From: an uncultured Croceitalea sp.
GTDB lineage: Bacteria > Bacteroidota > Bacteroidia > Flavobacteriales > Flavobacteriaceae
Direction of reading: 5' to 3'
NCBI GenBank assembly: GCA_947494805.1
Contig: CANLWK010000006.1
Span: forward strand, 1-64,000
Length of the DNA: 64,000 nt
The position numbers and the translations under genes are program-made. Shown here piece by piece: positions 16,400-25,549 of the stretch. The notes beneath the pieces are model-generated. The model searched no databases. It was not told the DNA's origin and worked only from the letters and a program-made list of their open reading frames with translations. The first letter of the stretch is position 1, and every line of letters begins with the position of its first letter.

Positions 16400-17563
16400 C
16401 TATTTACTGGCGAATAACTTTACATCATCTTCATTGACCTCTTTACCCCCCAAGATTATGAGGCGCTCTACTACGTTGCGAAGTTCACGAACATTGCCCG
16501 TCCAATCATATCCTTTTAGAAGTTCCATGGCTTTTTTAGAAAAACCTTTGGTCACCGTACCCTGCTCTTGCGCAATTTTTTTGGCAAAATGCTCGATCAA
16601 CATAGGAATATCTTCGCGTCGGTCGTTCAAAGCAGGTACTTTGATCAATATCACTGCCAATCGATGGTACAGGTCTTCACGAAACCTACCATCCTCGATT
16701 TCCTTTTTTAAATCTTTGTTGGTTGCGGCCACTACACGTACGTCAACTTTAATGTCTTTATCAGTGCCCACACGTGAAATCTTGTTTTCTTGAAGTGCCC
16801 TTAAAACTTTAGCTTGCGCCGAGAGGCTCATATCGCCAATCTCATCAAGAAAAATTGTACCCTTATTTGCCGCTTCGAACTTACCGGCACGATCTTTTAC
16901 TGCCGAAGTAAATGCCCCTTTCACATGCCCGAACAGTTCGCTCTCAATAAGTTCAGAGGGAATGGCGGCACAGTTGACTTCAATAAATGGAGCAGATGAG
17001 CGTGGGCTCTTTTCATGAATCCAATGGGCAACCAGCTCTTTACCAGTTCCGTTTGAACCAGTAATCAACACACGAGCATCTGTAGGGGCCACCTTTTCGA
17101 TCATATCTTTTATGACTCCGATTTCAGGACTCTCACCTATCATTTCGTAGTTCTTGCTGACTTTTTTCTTTAAGATCTTGTTCTCTACGACCAACTCTTT
17201 TTTATCCAGCGCATTACGCACTGTGGTCAACAAACGGTTAAGGTCCGGTGGCTTTGAGATATAGTCAAAGGCACCCAAACGCATCGTATTGACCGCCGTA
17301 TCTAAGTCACCATGGCCCGATATCATGATAAAGGGTATTTCAGGTTTAATTTTTTTGGCGGCTTCCAACACTTCAACCCCATCCATTTTCGGCATTTTTA
17401 TATCACAGAGCACCAAATCAAAATCTTCTTTTTTGATAACCTCTATTCCCTTTAGCCCATCTTCAGCCTCGGATACCGAATAGGCATCGTTCTCTTCACT
17501 CAGTATCTTAACCAAAACCCTTCTAATGGCTGCTTCATCTTCTATGACCAATATTTTTGACAT
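16400..17563 (-). CDS. NtrC-like response regulator lacking a DNA-binding domain
   Basis: 387 residues: receiver domain (1-120; phosphoacceptor D54 in LVLCDIKMPKMDG, K104) and a sigma-54-type AAA+ domain (about 141-375) with Walker A GSNGTGKE (169-176) and Walker B IFLDEIGD. The sigma-54 contact loop, normally GAFTGA, reads GAFTSA (216-221). The protein ends soon after the AAA+ domain (EVNEDDVKLFASK), with no Fis-type helix-turn-helix. It starts 11 bp after the DUF6268 gene, closing the ABC-MscS operon. No histidine kinase is adjacent. It may act from solution or bind DNA through a partner; inferred. Confidence 0.85.
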   Translation of the reverse strand: MSKILVIEDEAAIRRVLVKILSEENDAYSVSEAEDGLKGIEVIKKEDFDLVLCDIKMPKMDGVEVLEAAKKIKPEIPFIMISGHGDLDTAVNTMRLGAFDYISKPPDLNRLLTTVRNALDKKELVVENKILKKKVSKNYEMIGESPEIGVIKDMIEKVAPTDARVLITGSNGTGKELVAHWIHEKSPRSSAPFIEVNCAAIPSELIESELFGHVKGAFTSAVKDRAGKFEAANKGTIFLDEIGDMSLSAQAKVLRALQENKISRVGTDKDIKVDVRVVAATNKDLKKEIEDGRFREDLYHRLAVILIKVPALNDRREDIPMLIEHFAKKIAQEQGTVTKGFSKKAMELLKGYDWTGNVRELRNVVERLIILGGKEVNEDDVKLFASK

Positions 17564-17574
17564 GTGCTATCTTT

Positions 17575-18462
17575 TTAAAAAATTGCTATTTTAAATCCTG
17601 TTCTAATATAGAGGTTTGCTTCATCATTCAATAGCAAAACCCGATCACGTTTATCGTTACGCAGTATTCCCTCTTGCAGTATGGAACGACCCATTAATAC
17701 ATACCACGACATCAATTTATTGAAATTGTATTGATACCCCAAAGTCCCAACAAGTGACGAAAGTGAAATTTTTGAGGCTGTCAATCCGCTGGGCAATACA
17801 AAGTCATTTTGAATGTTTATGAAATAACCATCCAAGAATAGTGCCATTTGTAAAGTATGTTTGGGCGATGGGTGAAATTTAAAGTTAGATTTTGGTACAC
17901 CGACCGTGTAAGACCAATTCGGATGAAACCTTTTGTAATAACTTACTAAAGGCAGCGGTATGGGCAAACCTGTGGTACTATTGAATGATAAACCAACTAC
18001 AATACGAAAGGGTTTGTCAACATCTTTGACATCTTTCAAAAACGTTGCCGTTGCGTTAAAAAAGAAATCATCCATGGTGGTGCCCATAGTAAGATTTGAG
18101 GCTAATCTTGGTGTTACAACACCTATTAAACGCCAACTGTCATTCCACTTAGAAATGTATCCCAAGTTCAAATCAATAATATGTAATCGCTCTACTATAG
18201 CAGCATCAAAGGGTAATGCCTTTGAAAAATCAACATCAAATTCATTGTACTCGGCACCGAGAACAAAATAATCATCATTTTTAAGTTTTAATGGTGCATT
18301 GATCAAGGCTTTGTAGCGTGAGGTCTTGATACCTGTATCATTTTCGGGTATGCGTAGATACTCTAACCTAACTAAATCAGTACTCTGCCCCCATGTGAAG
18401 AAAGAACAAAACAGCAGTAAGATGCTGATTGCCTTAAAGTAACTAAATGGTTTTTTGCACAT
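17575..18462 (-). CDS. DUF6268 family outer-membrane beta-barrel protein
   Basis: 295 residues with signal peptide (ISILLLFCSFFTWG, cleavage near GQ26) and alternating amphipathic beta strands ending in IRTGFKIAIF, a terminal aromatic suited to outer-membrane insertion. Matches by overall pattern the DUF6268 proteins of Bacteroidota, which have no known function. Its start overlaps the MscS stop by one base; it is the fourth gene of the operon beginning at 21634. Confidence 0.65.
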   Translation of the reverse strand: MCKKPFSYFKAISILLLFCSFFTWGQSTDLVRLEYLRIPENDTGIKTSRYKALINAPLKLKNDDYFVLGAEYNEFDVDFSKALPFDAAIVERLHIIDLNLGYISKWNDSWRLIGVVTPRLASNLTMGTTMDDFFFNATATFLKDVKDVDKPFRIVVGLSFNSTTGLPIPLPLVSYYKRFHPNWSYTVGVPKSNFKFHPSPKHTLQMALFLDGYFINIQNDFVLPSGLTASKISLSSLVGTLGYQYNFNKLMSWYVLMGRSILQEGILRNDKRDRVLLLNDEANLYIRTGFKIAIF

Positions 18463-19364
18463 CAGTTGTCTTTGACCTGTTCCTGAAAAATATGCACATC
18501 ACGCTGTGGGAACGGAATAGTAACGTTGTTCGCTTTAAATTTAGTATTGATACCGTACCGTATGTTACTCTTAATTTTGGGGTCACTAAAACTGTCACTA
18601 ATGTAAAAATTGATTGAAAACAATAGGGCCGAGTCTGCAAAATCTTCAAACAGCACAAAAGGCTTGGGGTTCTTTAAGATTCCTTTTTGTTCATTGACCA
18701 CTTCTTCCAGCAAACGGGTCACCAAATCAACATCACTGCCATAAGCCACACCTATATTGACCTTTTCACGTGTTGTTTTGTGGTTTTGCGTGTAATTGTA
18801 AATGATATCACTAATGAACTTATGGTTTGGTATGATAATGACTTTATCATCTCTTGTCAAAGCCCTGGTTGTTCGCAGTTTGATCTCAAACACTTTGCCA
18901 ACTTTACCATTTACCTCAACAATATCGCCCACCCGCAATGATTTATCTACGATAATGAAAACACCGCCAATAATATCTTGAAAGAGTTCTTGAAGAGCCA
19001 ATCCAAGACCGACGAATAGGGCTGCCGATGCAGTTAAAATAACCGTAACGTTGATACCCGCAGCACTCATGGTCAATAGAATGACCACTACGTACACTAC
19101 ATATTTTATAAACTTAAAAATGCTGATAAACTTTAGTTTATCATCGTTCTCCATCTTTCGAGTAAAGAAACGACGTAGCCATTTGAGCACAAAGCTGGTC
19201 ATAATAAGAGCCACACTCAACAATAACAATAACCCTACTGTGACATGTATTGAATTGGCCCCTTCACCGTAGTGAAAGCCCCAGTTCAGAAACTGTTGTA
19301 CGGAACCCCAAATATCTTTTTCGATAATTTCTTTGATTCCGTTTTCTTGCTCTTGGGTCATCAT
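18462..19364 (-). CDS. MscS family mechanosensitive ion channel
   Basis: 300 residues with three to four N-terminal transmembrane helices; the pore helix is in the glycine/alanine-rich stretch ASAALFVGLGLALQELFQ, followed by the MscS beta domain (SLRVGDIVEVNGKVGKV...IIIPNHKF) and a C-terminal alpha/beta part. Opens on membrane tension to release solutes. The start abuts the stop of the ABC permease with no gap, and it overlaps the DUF6268 gene by one base, so translation is probably coupled. Confidence 0.9.
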   Translation of the reverse strand: MMTQEQENGIKEIIEKDIWGSVQQFLNWGFHYGEGANSIHVTVGLLLLLSVALIMTSFVLKWLRRFFTRKMENDDKLKFISIFKFIKYVVYVVVILLTMSAAGINVTVILTASAALFVGLGLALQELFQDIIGGVFIIVDKSLRVGDIVEVNGKVGKVFEIKLRTTRALTRDDKVIIIPNHKFISDIIYNYTQNHKTTREKVNIGVAYGSDVDLVTRLLEEVVNEQKGILKNPKPFVLFEDFADSALLFSINFYISDSFSDPKIKSNIRYGINTKFKANNVTIPFPQRDVHIFQEQVKDN

Positions 19365-20705
19365 CTAATATTTAAGCCATTTGAACAGTTCACGATAGGT
19401 CGGCTTTTTACCGTACATCAATATACCTACACGATAGATTTTGGCTGCCAACCAAACAATCGCCAAAAAAGTCACTATCAACAATACAATACTGGTCAAG
19501 AACTGCCATAAGGGAACACCACCATCGCCGATACCCCCTGGCAAGCGCATGAGCATTACGATAGGTGAGGTCAAGGGAAATAACGAAAAGCCTACGGCAA
19601 TAGGACCATGTGGATTACTAAAAACAGAAAAGAAACCCACGTAAATAGCCAACATTAACGGTAAAATTATCGGAAAAATGAACTGTTGCGTGTCCGTCTC
19701 ATTATCAACAGCGGCACCGATAGCGGCGTAAATGGAACTATAGATCAAATAGCCCAATACAAAATAAATAACGAAAGAACATACCAAAAGAACCCAAGGT
19801 ATTTTAAACAATTCTTGCGCATATAACTGCATATTATTGGCCGTGCCTTGTGGCAAATTGCCCACATTGGTCATTGCATTTACGGGTAAGCCAGGGTTTG
19901 AATTTAAAGCCGTTAGATCAATATCAAGCAATAACATGGCAACAAACAATAGCAACGAAGCAGAGATAATCCAGATGGCAAATTGTGTTATGCCCGCTAG
20001 GGAAGTGCCAATTATTTTACCCAACATCAATTGAAAGGGTTTGACCGAAGAAATAATGACCTCAATAATTCTGCTGGTCTTCTCTTCGATAACGCTTCGC
20101 ATTACAAATCCGCCATAGATAATAATGAACATCATGATCAAGTAGCCAAAAGCACCTCCAATACCCGCTTTGATTTCATTAATCCCCTTTAGGTTGGTAT
20201 CGCCCTGAAAAGTGGCTGTTTTGATTTCAAAGTCCGTATCGATTTCAGAAAAGTCTTTAGCAGAAACACCAAGTCTTTGCAAGCGGCCTTGTCTTAATCG
20301 ATTTTGAAAAATGGTTTCAAGACTTTCGATCACATAACTCACGGGACTTTCTTTGGTATATAGAAAAGCCTGTGTCGCCGTAGTTTCAAGGTCGGGGGCC
20401 TTTTGAATGTACAAGAGACCATAATTCTCCATAGCAAGCGTAGAATCTATGGCCTCGTTTAAGGTCAAATCTTTAAAATCGATGTAAGACAACGTTTCGG
20501 TTATGTTGAAAGCGTTTGAAAAGTAATCGCTCTCATTCAGCACCGTGATAACCCGTTTTTCACTGTCATTGACTTTGGTGAGGTACGCTATCAATACAAT
20601 CATACCCACCATTAAAATCGGACTCAGAAAGGTCATGATCACGAAAGATTTGTTGCGTACTTTGGCCAAATACTCCCGTTTTATAATCAGTTTAAGCTTG
20701 TTCAT
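19365..20705 (-). CDS. ABC-2 type transporter permease (NatB-like)
   Basis: 446 residues. One N-terminal transmembrane helix (about 20-45), a long extracytoplasmic domain (about 50-165), then five or six helices (about 180-440), the layout of ABC2_membrane_3/NatB proteins. The core contains EEKTSRIIEVIISSVKPFQLMLGK, the coupling region of this family (shown here by pattern). Forms an exporter with the ATPase encoded just upstream (4-bp overlap). Substrate unknown; NatB relatives export Na+ or other compounds. Confidence 0.85.
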   Translation of the reverse strand: MNKLKLIIKREYLAKVRNKSFVIMTFLSPILMVGMIVLIAYLTKVNDSEKRVITVLNESDYFSNAFNITETLSYIDFKDLTLNEAIDSTLAMENYGLLYIQKAPDLETTATQAFLYTKESPVSYVIESLETIFQNRLRQGRLQRLGVSAKDFSEIDTDFEIKTATFQGDTNLKGINEIKAGIGGAFGYLIMMFIIIYGGFVMRSVIEEKTSRIIEVIISSVKPFQLMLGKIIGTSLAGITQFAIWIISASLLLFVAMLLLDIDLTALNSNPGLPVNAMTNVGNLPQGTANNMQLYAQELFKIPWVLLVCSFVIYFVLGYLIYSSIYAAIGAAVDNETDTQQFIFPIILPLMLAIYVGFFSVFSNPHGPIAVGFSLFPLTSPIVMLMRLPGGIGDGGVPLWQFLTSIVLLIVTFLAIVWLAAKIYRVGILMYGKKPTYRELFKWLKY

Positions 20706-21634
20706 GCACCCTTTCCGTTTACAGTTTCAATAAAAATATCGTTGGCAGAAGGGACAACCTCTTCAAAATGGTTTACATTCGCCTTGGCCGCCAAATGGTT
20801 CAATACTAAAGTTGTCTCATCACTCGGTAGTTGCATAGTGAAGTGGAGTTGATCAATAGATCGGTCGTAACTACTAGAAGAAATGGCAAACTTTTCTGTC
20901 AGTTCTTTCAACAGTCCATCGGCATTGCCATTCACTTGAAGCCCAACGTTAAAAATATTGTTTTTGTAGGCTTTTTTTATCTCTGTCAAACGACCATCCA
21001 ATATCTTCTCAGATTGATGCAAAAGGGCAATGTATTCACATAGTTCTTCAACAGATTCCATACGGTGGGTTGAAAATATGATTGAAGTCCCATTTTTTTT
21101 CAGCTCCAATATTTCATCTTTAATTTTATTGGCATTTATAGGATCAAAACCACTGAACGGTTCATCAAATATCAAAAGTTTGGGTTCGTGCAGCACCGTA
21201 ACGATAAACTGAATTTTTTGGGCCATGCCCTTTGATAACTCTTGAATTTTCTTGTTCCACCAGTCACCAATCTCCAATTTGTCAAACCAATATTTCAAAC
21301 GTTTTTTGGCTTCCGCCTTAGAGAGCCCTTTCAATTGTGCCAAATATAGGGCCTGTTCCCCCACTTTCATACTTTTATATAGGCCTCGCTCTTCGGGCAA
21401 GTAACCAATGGTAGCGATATGTTCTGGGGCCAAAGGCATGCCATCAAACAATACACGACCGGTATCAGGGTGCGTAATTTGATTGATGATACGAATCAAA
21501 GTGGTTTTACCCGCCCCGTTCGGACCTAAGAGTCCATAAATACAATTTTCAGGTATTTCTAGGGATATGTTGCTAAGAGCTGTGTGTTCTCCAAATTTTT
21601 TAGAAACATTTTCAGCAACAAGAATATGGTTCAT
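20702..21634 (-). CDS. ABC transporter ATP-binding protein (NatA-like)
   Basis: 310 residues. Walker A GPNGAGKTT (37-45), signature LSKGMAQ in place of LSGGQ, Walker B LLIFDEPFSGFDP, and switch His in FSTHRM. The C-terminal 80 residues form the accessory domain seen in this subfamily (DUF4162-like). First gene of a five-gene operon (ATPase, permease, MscS, DUF6268, response regulator) with a clear promoter box at 21649-21656. Confidence 0.9.
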   Translation of the reverse strand: MNHILVAENVSKKFGEHTALSNISLEIPENCIYGLLGPNGAGKTTLIRIINQITHPDTGRVLFDGMPLAPEHIATIGYLPEERGLYKSMKVGEQALYLAQLKGLSKAEAKKRLKYWFDKLEIGDWWNKKIQELSKGMAQKIQFIVTVLHEPKLLIFDEPFSGFDPINANKIKDEILELKKNGTSIIFSTHRMESVEELCEYIALLHQSEKILDGRLTEIKKAYKNNIFNVGLQVNGNADGLLKELTEKFAISSSSYDRSIDQLHFTMQLPSDETTLVLNHLAAKANVNHFEEVVPSANDIFIETVNGKGA

Positions 21635-21648
21635 GCAATCAATTTTCC

Positions 21649-21656
21649 CAAAGATA
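21649..21656 (-). promoter_or_regulatory. Promoter -7 box of the ABC-MscS-response regulator operon
   Basis: CAAAGATA on the plus strand is TATCTTTG on the minus strand, an exact TAnnTTTG match, 14 bp before the ATG at 21634. The short distance implies a very short leader. Confidence 0.5.
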
Positions 21657-21820
21657 CGGATATTGGAAGCGGGAAGAAACTATCGGAACAGGTCTTGTCA
21701 CTTGCACAAGAATACATGAACCCTATTTAAAAAAGGGTTGATTTTGTTTAAGTTGATGGTTATACCATGGCATAAAAAACAAGGGTAGCGTATCTCTTAG
21801 AACAGCTCATAAACGCCCTA

Positions 21821-21863
21821 AAAAACAAAACCCACCCTTAACGAGTCAAGGATGGGAAAAAAA
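21821..21863 (-). terminator. Terminator after dnaJ
   Basis: Arms CCCACCCTT and AAGGATGGG (8 of 9 paired) around 21831-21856, with A-rich flanks on the plus strand giving a T-tract on the minus strand. A second hairpin, AGATACTG/CAGTATCT, lies at 21884-21904, nearer the dnaJ stop. The rest of 21635-21948 shows only the promoter at 21649. Confidence 0.55.
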
Positions 21864-21948
21864 TTGCTATGAAAAAGAAAATTAGATACTGCTGAACAGT
21901 ATCTATGCCAAATATACGTTTTTTACTTAAACAAAGTGCAAATTTTGT

Positions 21949-23067
21949 TTAAGAGAACATATCTTTTACTTTTTCAAAAAACGACTTGTCTGATTTTTCA
22001 GGTTTGGGCATGAAATTTTCATCATCGCGCATGCGTTCAAAAAACTCTTTTTGTTCGCGGTTCAACTCTTTTGGTGTCCACACATTGACATGGACCAAAA
22101 GGTCACCCGCCCCGTAACCATTGAGGCTTGAAATACCTTTGCCCCGCAACCTCAATATTTTACCTGACTGTATCCCTGGTTCGAGTTTGATACGCACTTT
22201 TCCCGTAACGGTATCAATTTCTTTTGAACTACCTAAGACCGCTTCAGACAAACTAACGTACAAATCATAGTGTAGGTTATCTCCTTCACGTTTTAAAGTT
22301 GGATGTTCTTCTGTCTCAATGGCCACCAACAAATCACCGGCAATTCCGTTACCAGGGGCTCCATTACCTTTTCCGCCAACTTTTAACTGCATTCCCTCCT
22401 CAACGCCGGCAGGTATTTTAATTGAAACTGTTTCTTCAACAAATTTTAGACCCTGTGCGTCTGCATCGCTTGGGCGATTATCTATAGCTTGTCCCGTACC
22501 ACCACATGTAGTACATGTTGTGGCCGTTTGCATACGACCGAGAATGGTGTTGGTGATTTTCATTACTTGGCCAGTTCCGTTACAAGTTGGACAAGTTTTG
22601 TAGGTCACACCATCAGCCTGCACTTTACGGCGCACTTTAACCTTTTTCTCGACGCCATTGGCCACTTCATCCAGCGTTAGTTTTACACGAATGCGCAGGT
22701 TACTTCCCTTGACACGCCGTTGACCGCCACCGCCAAAACCGCCAAAGCCGCCAAAACCGCCACCACCAAAAGCGCTTCCAAAAATATCGCCGAACTGACT
22801 GAATATATCATCCATATTCATACCACCACCGCCAAAGCCACCACCTTCGAATGCAGCGTGCCCATACTGGTCGTATTTGGCCCGTTTGTCGGCATCGCCC
22901 AAAACTTCATAAGCTTCAGCGGCCTTTTTGAACATTTCTTCAGCCTTGGTATCACCCGGATTCTTATCAGGGTGGTACTGAATAGCTTTCTTTCGATATG
23001 CTTTTTTTATCTCAGCTGCGGTTGCGCCTTTTGAAACGCCCAATATTTCGTAAAAATCTTCTTTCAC
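21949..23067 (-). CDS. dnaJ: Chaperone DnaJ with a two-motif zinc finger
   Basis: 372 residues. J domain with HPD (YHPDKNPG, residues about 32-34), a Gly/Phe-rich linker (about 74-115), a zinc-binding region with only two CxxCxGxG motifs (CPTCNGTG and CTTCGGTG) instead of four, then the two C-terminal substrate-binding domains. Stimulates DnaK ATPase together with GrpE. The half zinc finger is, to my knowledge, usual in flavobacterial DnaJ. It follows grpE by 37 bp and shares its transcript. Confidence 0.95.
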   Translation of the reverse strand: MKEDFYEILGVSKGATAAEIKKAYRKKAIQYHPDKNPGDTKAEEMFKKAAEAYEVLGDADKRAKYDQYGHAAFEGGGFGGGGMNMDDIFSQFGDIFGSAFGGGGFGGFGGFGGGGQRRVKGSNLRIRVKLTLDEVANGVEKKVKVRRKVQADGVTYKTCPTCNGTGQVMKITNTILGRMQTATTCTTCGGTGQAIDNRPSDADAQGLKFVEETVSIKIPAGVEEGMQLKVGGKGNGAPGNGIAGDLLVAIETEEHPTLKREGDNLHYDLYVSLSEAVLGSSKEIDTVTGKVRIKLEPGIQSGKILRLRGKGISSLNGYGAGDLLVHVNVWTPKELNREQKEFFERMRDDENFMPKPEKSDKSFFEKVKDMFS

Positions 23068-23104
23068 AAATGTTTTTTTAGCAATGCTTGTTAAAAAGCA
23101 TTTA

Positions 23105-23668
23105 TTAATTGCCCACTACTACCTTTGGGTGTCTAATAATTCTATCGCCCAGTTTAAACCCTTTTTCAATAACATCGATAATCTTACCCTTAAGTTTTTT
23201 ATCGGGGGCAGGTATTTGGGTGACAGCGTCATGTACCTCAGCATCAAAAGCGTCTCCCTGACTGGCTTCAACTTCTTCTAAGCCCTTATTCTTTAAAGTT
23301 TCACGAAACTTATTATTGATGAGCTCAACACCTTTGAACATTTCTTTGTCCTCAGATTTGGCCAATTCTTTTAAGGCCCTTTCAAAATCATCCATTACCG
23401 GAAGTAACGATGTGATCACTTCTTGACCAGCCGTTTTGAACAAATCCATACGCTCTTTTGAGGTACGCTTTTTAAAGTTTTCAAACTCAGCAAAAAGTCG
23501 CAGAAACTTATCTTTCTCTTTGGCAAGATCTTCTCTCAATTGGTCTTCGACCGACACCTCCTCTTCTTGGGTTTCAGCAGTAGTATCTTCATCAAGCTCA
23601 GTAGTCTCAACAGATTGTTTCGCTTCTAATGCTTCATCCGTTTCTTGAACTTTACTTTTCTTGCTCAT
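23105..23668 (-). CDS. grpE: GrpE nucleotide exchange factor
   Basis: 187 residues. Acidic, low-complexity N-terminus (1-50), a long coiled-coil (about 50-105; EKDKFLRLFAEFENFKKRT) and the beta-rich head (about 130-185; VHDAVTQIPAPD, GFKLGDRIIRHPKVVV) that contacts DnaK. Immediately upstream of dnaJ. dnaK itself is not in the window. Confidence 0.95.
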   Translation of the reverse strand: MSKKSKVQETDEALEAKQSVETTELDEDTTAETQEEEVSVEDQLREDLAKEKDKFLRLFAEFENFKKRTSKERMDLFKTAGQEVITSLLPVMDDFERALKELAKSEDKEMFKGVELINNKFRETLKNKGLEEVEASQGDAFDAEVHDAVTQIPAPDKKLKGKIIDVIEKGFKLGDRIIRHPKVVVGN

Positions 23669-23751
23669 ATGTTTTTTAATTTGTTTTTAACAGGATGGCA
23701 AAAGTACTGCCAATTGTCTAAAAATGTCAAAATGTCACTAGAAAACATGAA

Positions 23752-23778
23752 AAAATCCGCCAAAAGCGGATTTTTCTT
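23752..23778. terminator. Bidirectional terminator between grpE and the TIGR01777 gene
   Basis: AAATCCGC and GCGGATTT pair around a CAAAA loop, with A-run before and T-run after. It lies just past the stop of the minus-strand epimerase gene (23800) and upstream of grpE. Confidence 0.7.
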
Positions 23779-23799
23779 TTCTTATCAGTTTTTATGATG

Positions 23800-24759
23800 T
23801 TATACGTATTCTTTTTTATAGGAAGATAACGCCGAACTTGTGTCAGCATCTTTTAAATACAAATTCTCTAATGCCTTACAAATATTCAAATGGGAAAAGA
23901 CAAAACCCTTCTTTTCAATCCGTTTGCTACTGACCCGTTGGCTTGCAAACAACAAATAGGACATCTCACCCAAAAGGAGCTCCATGGCAAACTTTGGTAC
24001 ATTGGGCAGTATGATAGGCCTTTTCATCACTTTCGCCAACTCTTTTGTCAATTTTGTGTTGGTCACAGGGTTGGGGGCAACACCATTGAACGTGCCAGAC
24101 AATTTGTTGGACACAATAAATACGAACATTCGGGCCAAATCTTCTACATGCACCCATGATTGCCATTGCTCTCCAGAACCAAATGCGGCCCCAGCATAAT
24201 ACTTAATGGGCCCGGCCATCTTTGGTAGAGCCCCGCCTCTTGTCGAAAGCACTAACCCTATGCGAACCTTGGCAACTTTAAATCCAAAACTATTGAAACC
24301 GTCAATTTCTTTCTCCCAGGCTTCGACTACCTCACCAAGAAAACTAGTGTCCACACCCTTATGGTCTTCAGTATAAAAAGTGCTCAATGAATTGGGATAA
24401 ATGCCAATTGCCGATGCCGAAACAAAAGAGATGATGTCTTTTGCGCCATATGCCATCAACCCGCTCTTCAAAGTCTGCAAACTTTGAATTCGACTTAAAA
24501 GCACTTCTTTCTTATAAGCTGGTGTCCACCTTTTGGAAATGGTGGCACCTGCCAAATTGATAATGGCCGAAACATCTTCGAAACACCTACTATCTATCTC
24601 ACGAGATGAAGGATTCCAATGAAAGCCTTGAAAATCTTCGCTGTTTTCAATCTTCTCTTTTCTTGTTGTCAGATAGCTTACCTGTACGCCATTCGCGTGC
24701 AGTTCGTCGACAATAGCATTGCCTACCAAACCCGTTGCACCCGTTATCAAGACCTTCAT
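23800..24759 (-). CDS. TIGR01777 family NAD(P)-dependent epimerase-like protein
   Basis: 319 residues. N-terminal Rossmann GATGLVG (7-13), the internal SASAIGIYP active-site-like region, and a C-terminal DUF1731 domain (about 255-300). This family (E. coli YfcH-like) has short-chain dehydrogenase structure but no assigned substrate. A promoter box is present at 24777-24784 and a terminator follows at 23752. Confidence 0.85.
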   Translation of the reverse strand: MKVLITGATGLVGNAIVDELHANGVQVSYLTTRKEKIENSEDFQGFHWNPSSREIDSRCFEDVSAIINLAGATISKRWTPAYKKEVLLSRIQSLQTLKSGLMAYGAKDIISFVSASAIGIYPNSLSTFYTEDHKGVDTSFLGEVVEAWEKEIDGFNSFGFKVAKVRIGLVLSTRGGALPKMAGPIKYYAGAAFGSGEQWQSWVHVEDLARMFVFIVSNKLSGTFNGVAPNPVTNTKLTKELAKVMKRPIILPNVPKFAMELLLGEMSYLLFASQRVSSKRIEKKGFVFSHLNICKALENLYLKDADTSSALSSYKKEYV

Positions 24760-24776
24760 ACTATCAATGCTTTACA

Positions 24777-24784
24777 CAAAAGTA
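24777..24784 (-). promoter_or_regulatory. Promoter -7 box for the TIGR01777 gene
   Basis: CAAAAGTA on the plus strand reads TACTTTTG on the minus strand, an exact TAnnTTTG, 17 bp from the ATG at 24759. Confidence 0.5.
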
Positions 24785-24886
24785 CATGATTTAAAATGCT
24801 GTAAACGAGGCCTTAGTGAAGGTTTAACAGTATTGTTTAAAGTTTAAGGAAATTTAAGTATTGTAAGTATACAGCTCTTGGTGCCA

Positions 24887-25549
24887 CTACCTTTTGGTGG
24901 CCCTCAACATTTCACGTTTACCTGGTGGGCCTGGCAAACGTTCAACAAAAAAGCCGACTTCTTGCATCGCGCGACGAACACTTCCTTTGGCCGAATAAGT
25001 AACCAAAACACCCTGTGGCTTTATGGCCTTGAACATTTTCTTGAACATTACGGCATCCCAAAGTTCTGGTTGTACCCGCGCTCCAAAGGCATCAAAATAA
25101 ATCAAATCAAAGGATGCTTTTACATCAATGGCACGAAAGTCTTTTTGTTGCTTGGTCAGTTGAAACTGTCGTGTCAGTTGAACTTTCTCGTTCCATTTAC
25201 AGCTGTGCATAGATTCAAAAACAACTTCAAGTTCAGGCCAATTCAATTGTTGGGGGTACCCCATGGCATTTGCCTCTTCAATGGTAACCGGAAAGGCTTC
25301 TACACCTACATAATCGATCACCAGTTTTAGTTTTTCTGCCTCTCTCAATGTAATCAATGCATTTAGGCCCGTACCAAAACCAATCTCAAGAATGGACAAA
25401 GCCCTGTTATTGAACAATCGTAATCCAGATTCAATAAAAACATGATAGGCTTCTTGAACGGCACCGTGTTTTGAATGGTATTGTTCGTTCCAATCTTCTA
25501 AATGAATGGTCTTTGAACCATCTGCCGTGGCAACTATTTTTCGTTTCAA
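24887..25549 (-). CDS. mnmD: tRNA 5-methylaminomethyl-2-thiouridine methyltransferase (MnmD)
   Basis: 220 residues. Rossmann methyltransferase with SAM motif IGFGTGLNAL, the acidic DYVGVEAFP region and the catalytic-region motif IYFDAFGARVQPELW typical of the MnmC N-terminal domain (DUF752). In bacteria with a stand-alone MnmD it methylates nm5s2U34 of tRNAs to mnm5s2U. The oxidase half of MnmC is absent, as is usual for such short forms. Start overlaps the DUF4920 gene by 4 bp. Confidence 0.85.
   Translation of the reverse strand: MKRKIVATADGSKTIHLEDWNEQYHSKHGAVQEAYHVFIESGLRLFNNRALSILEIGFGTGLNALITLREAEKLKLVIDYVGVEAFPVTIEEANAMGYPQQLNWPELEVVFESMHSCKWNEKVQLTRQFQLTKQQKDFRAIDVKASFDLIYFDAFGARVQPELWDAVMFKKMFKAIKPQGVLVTYSAKGSVRRAMQEVGFFVERLPGPPGKREMLRATKR

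Noticed and set aside
21866-21892. Eight-codon ORF (MKKKIRYC) upstream of a hairpin as a leader peptide
   Set aside because: No gene on the plus strand follows it, so attenuation makes no sense here.
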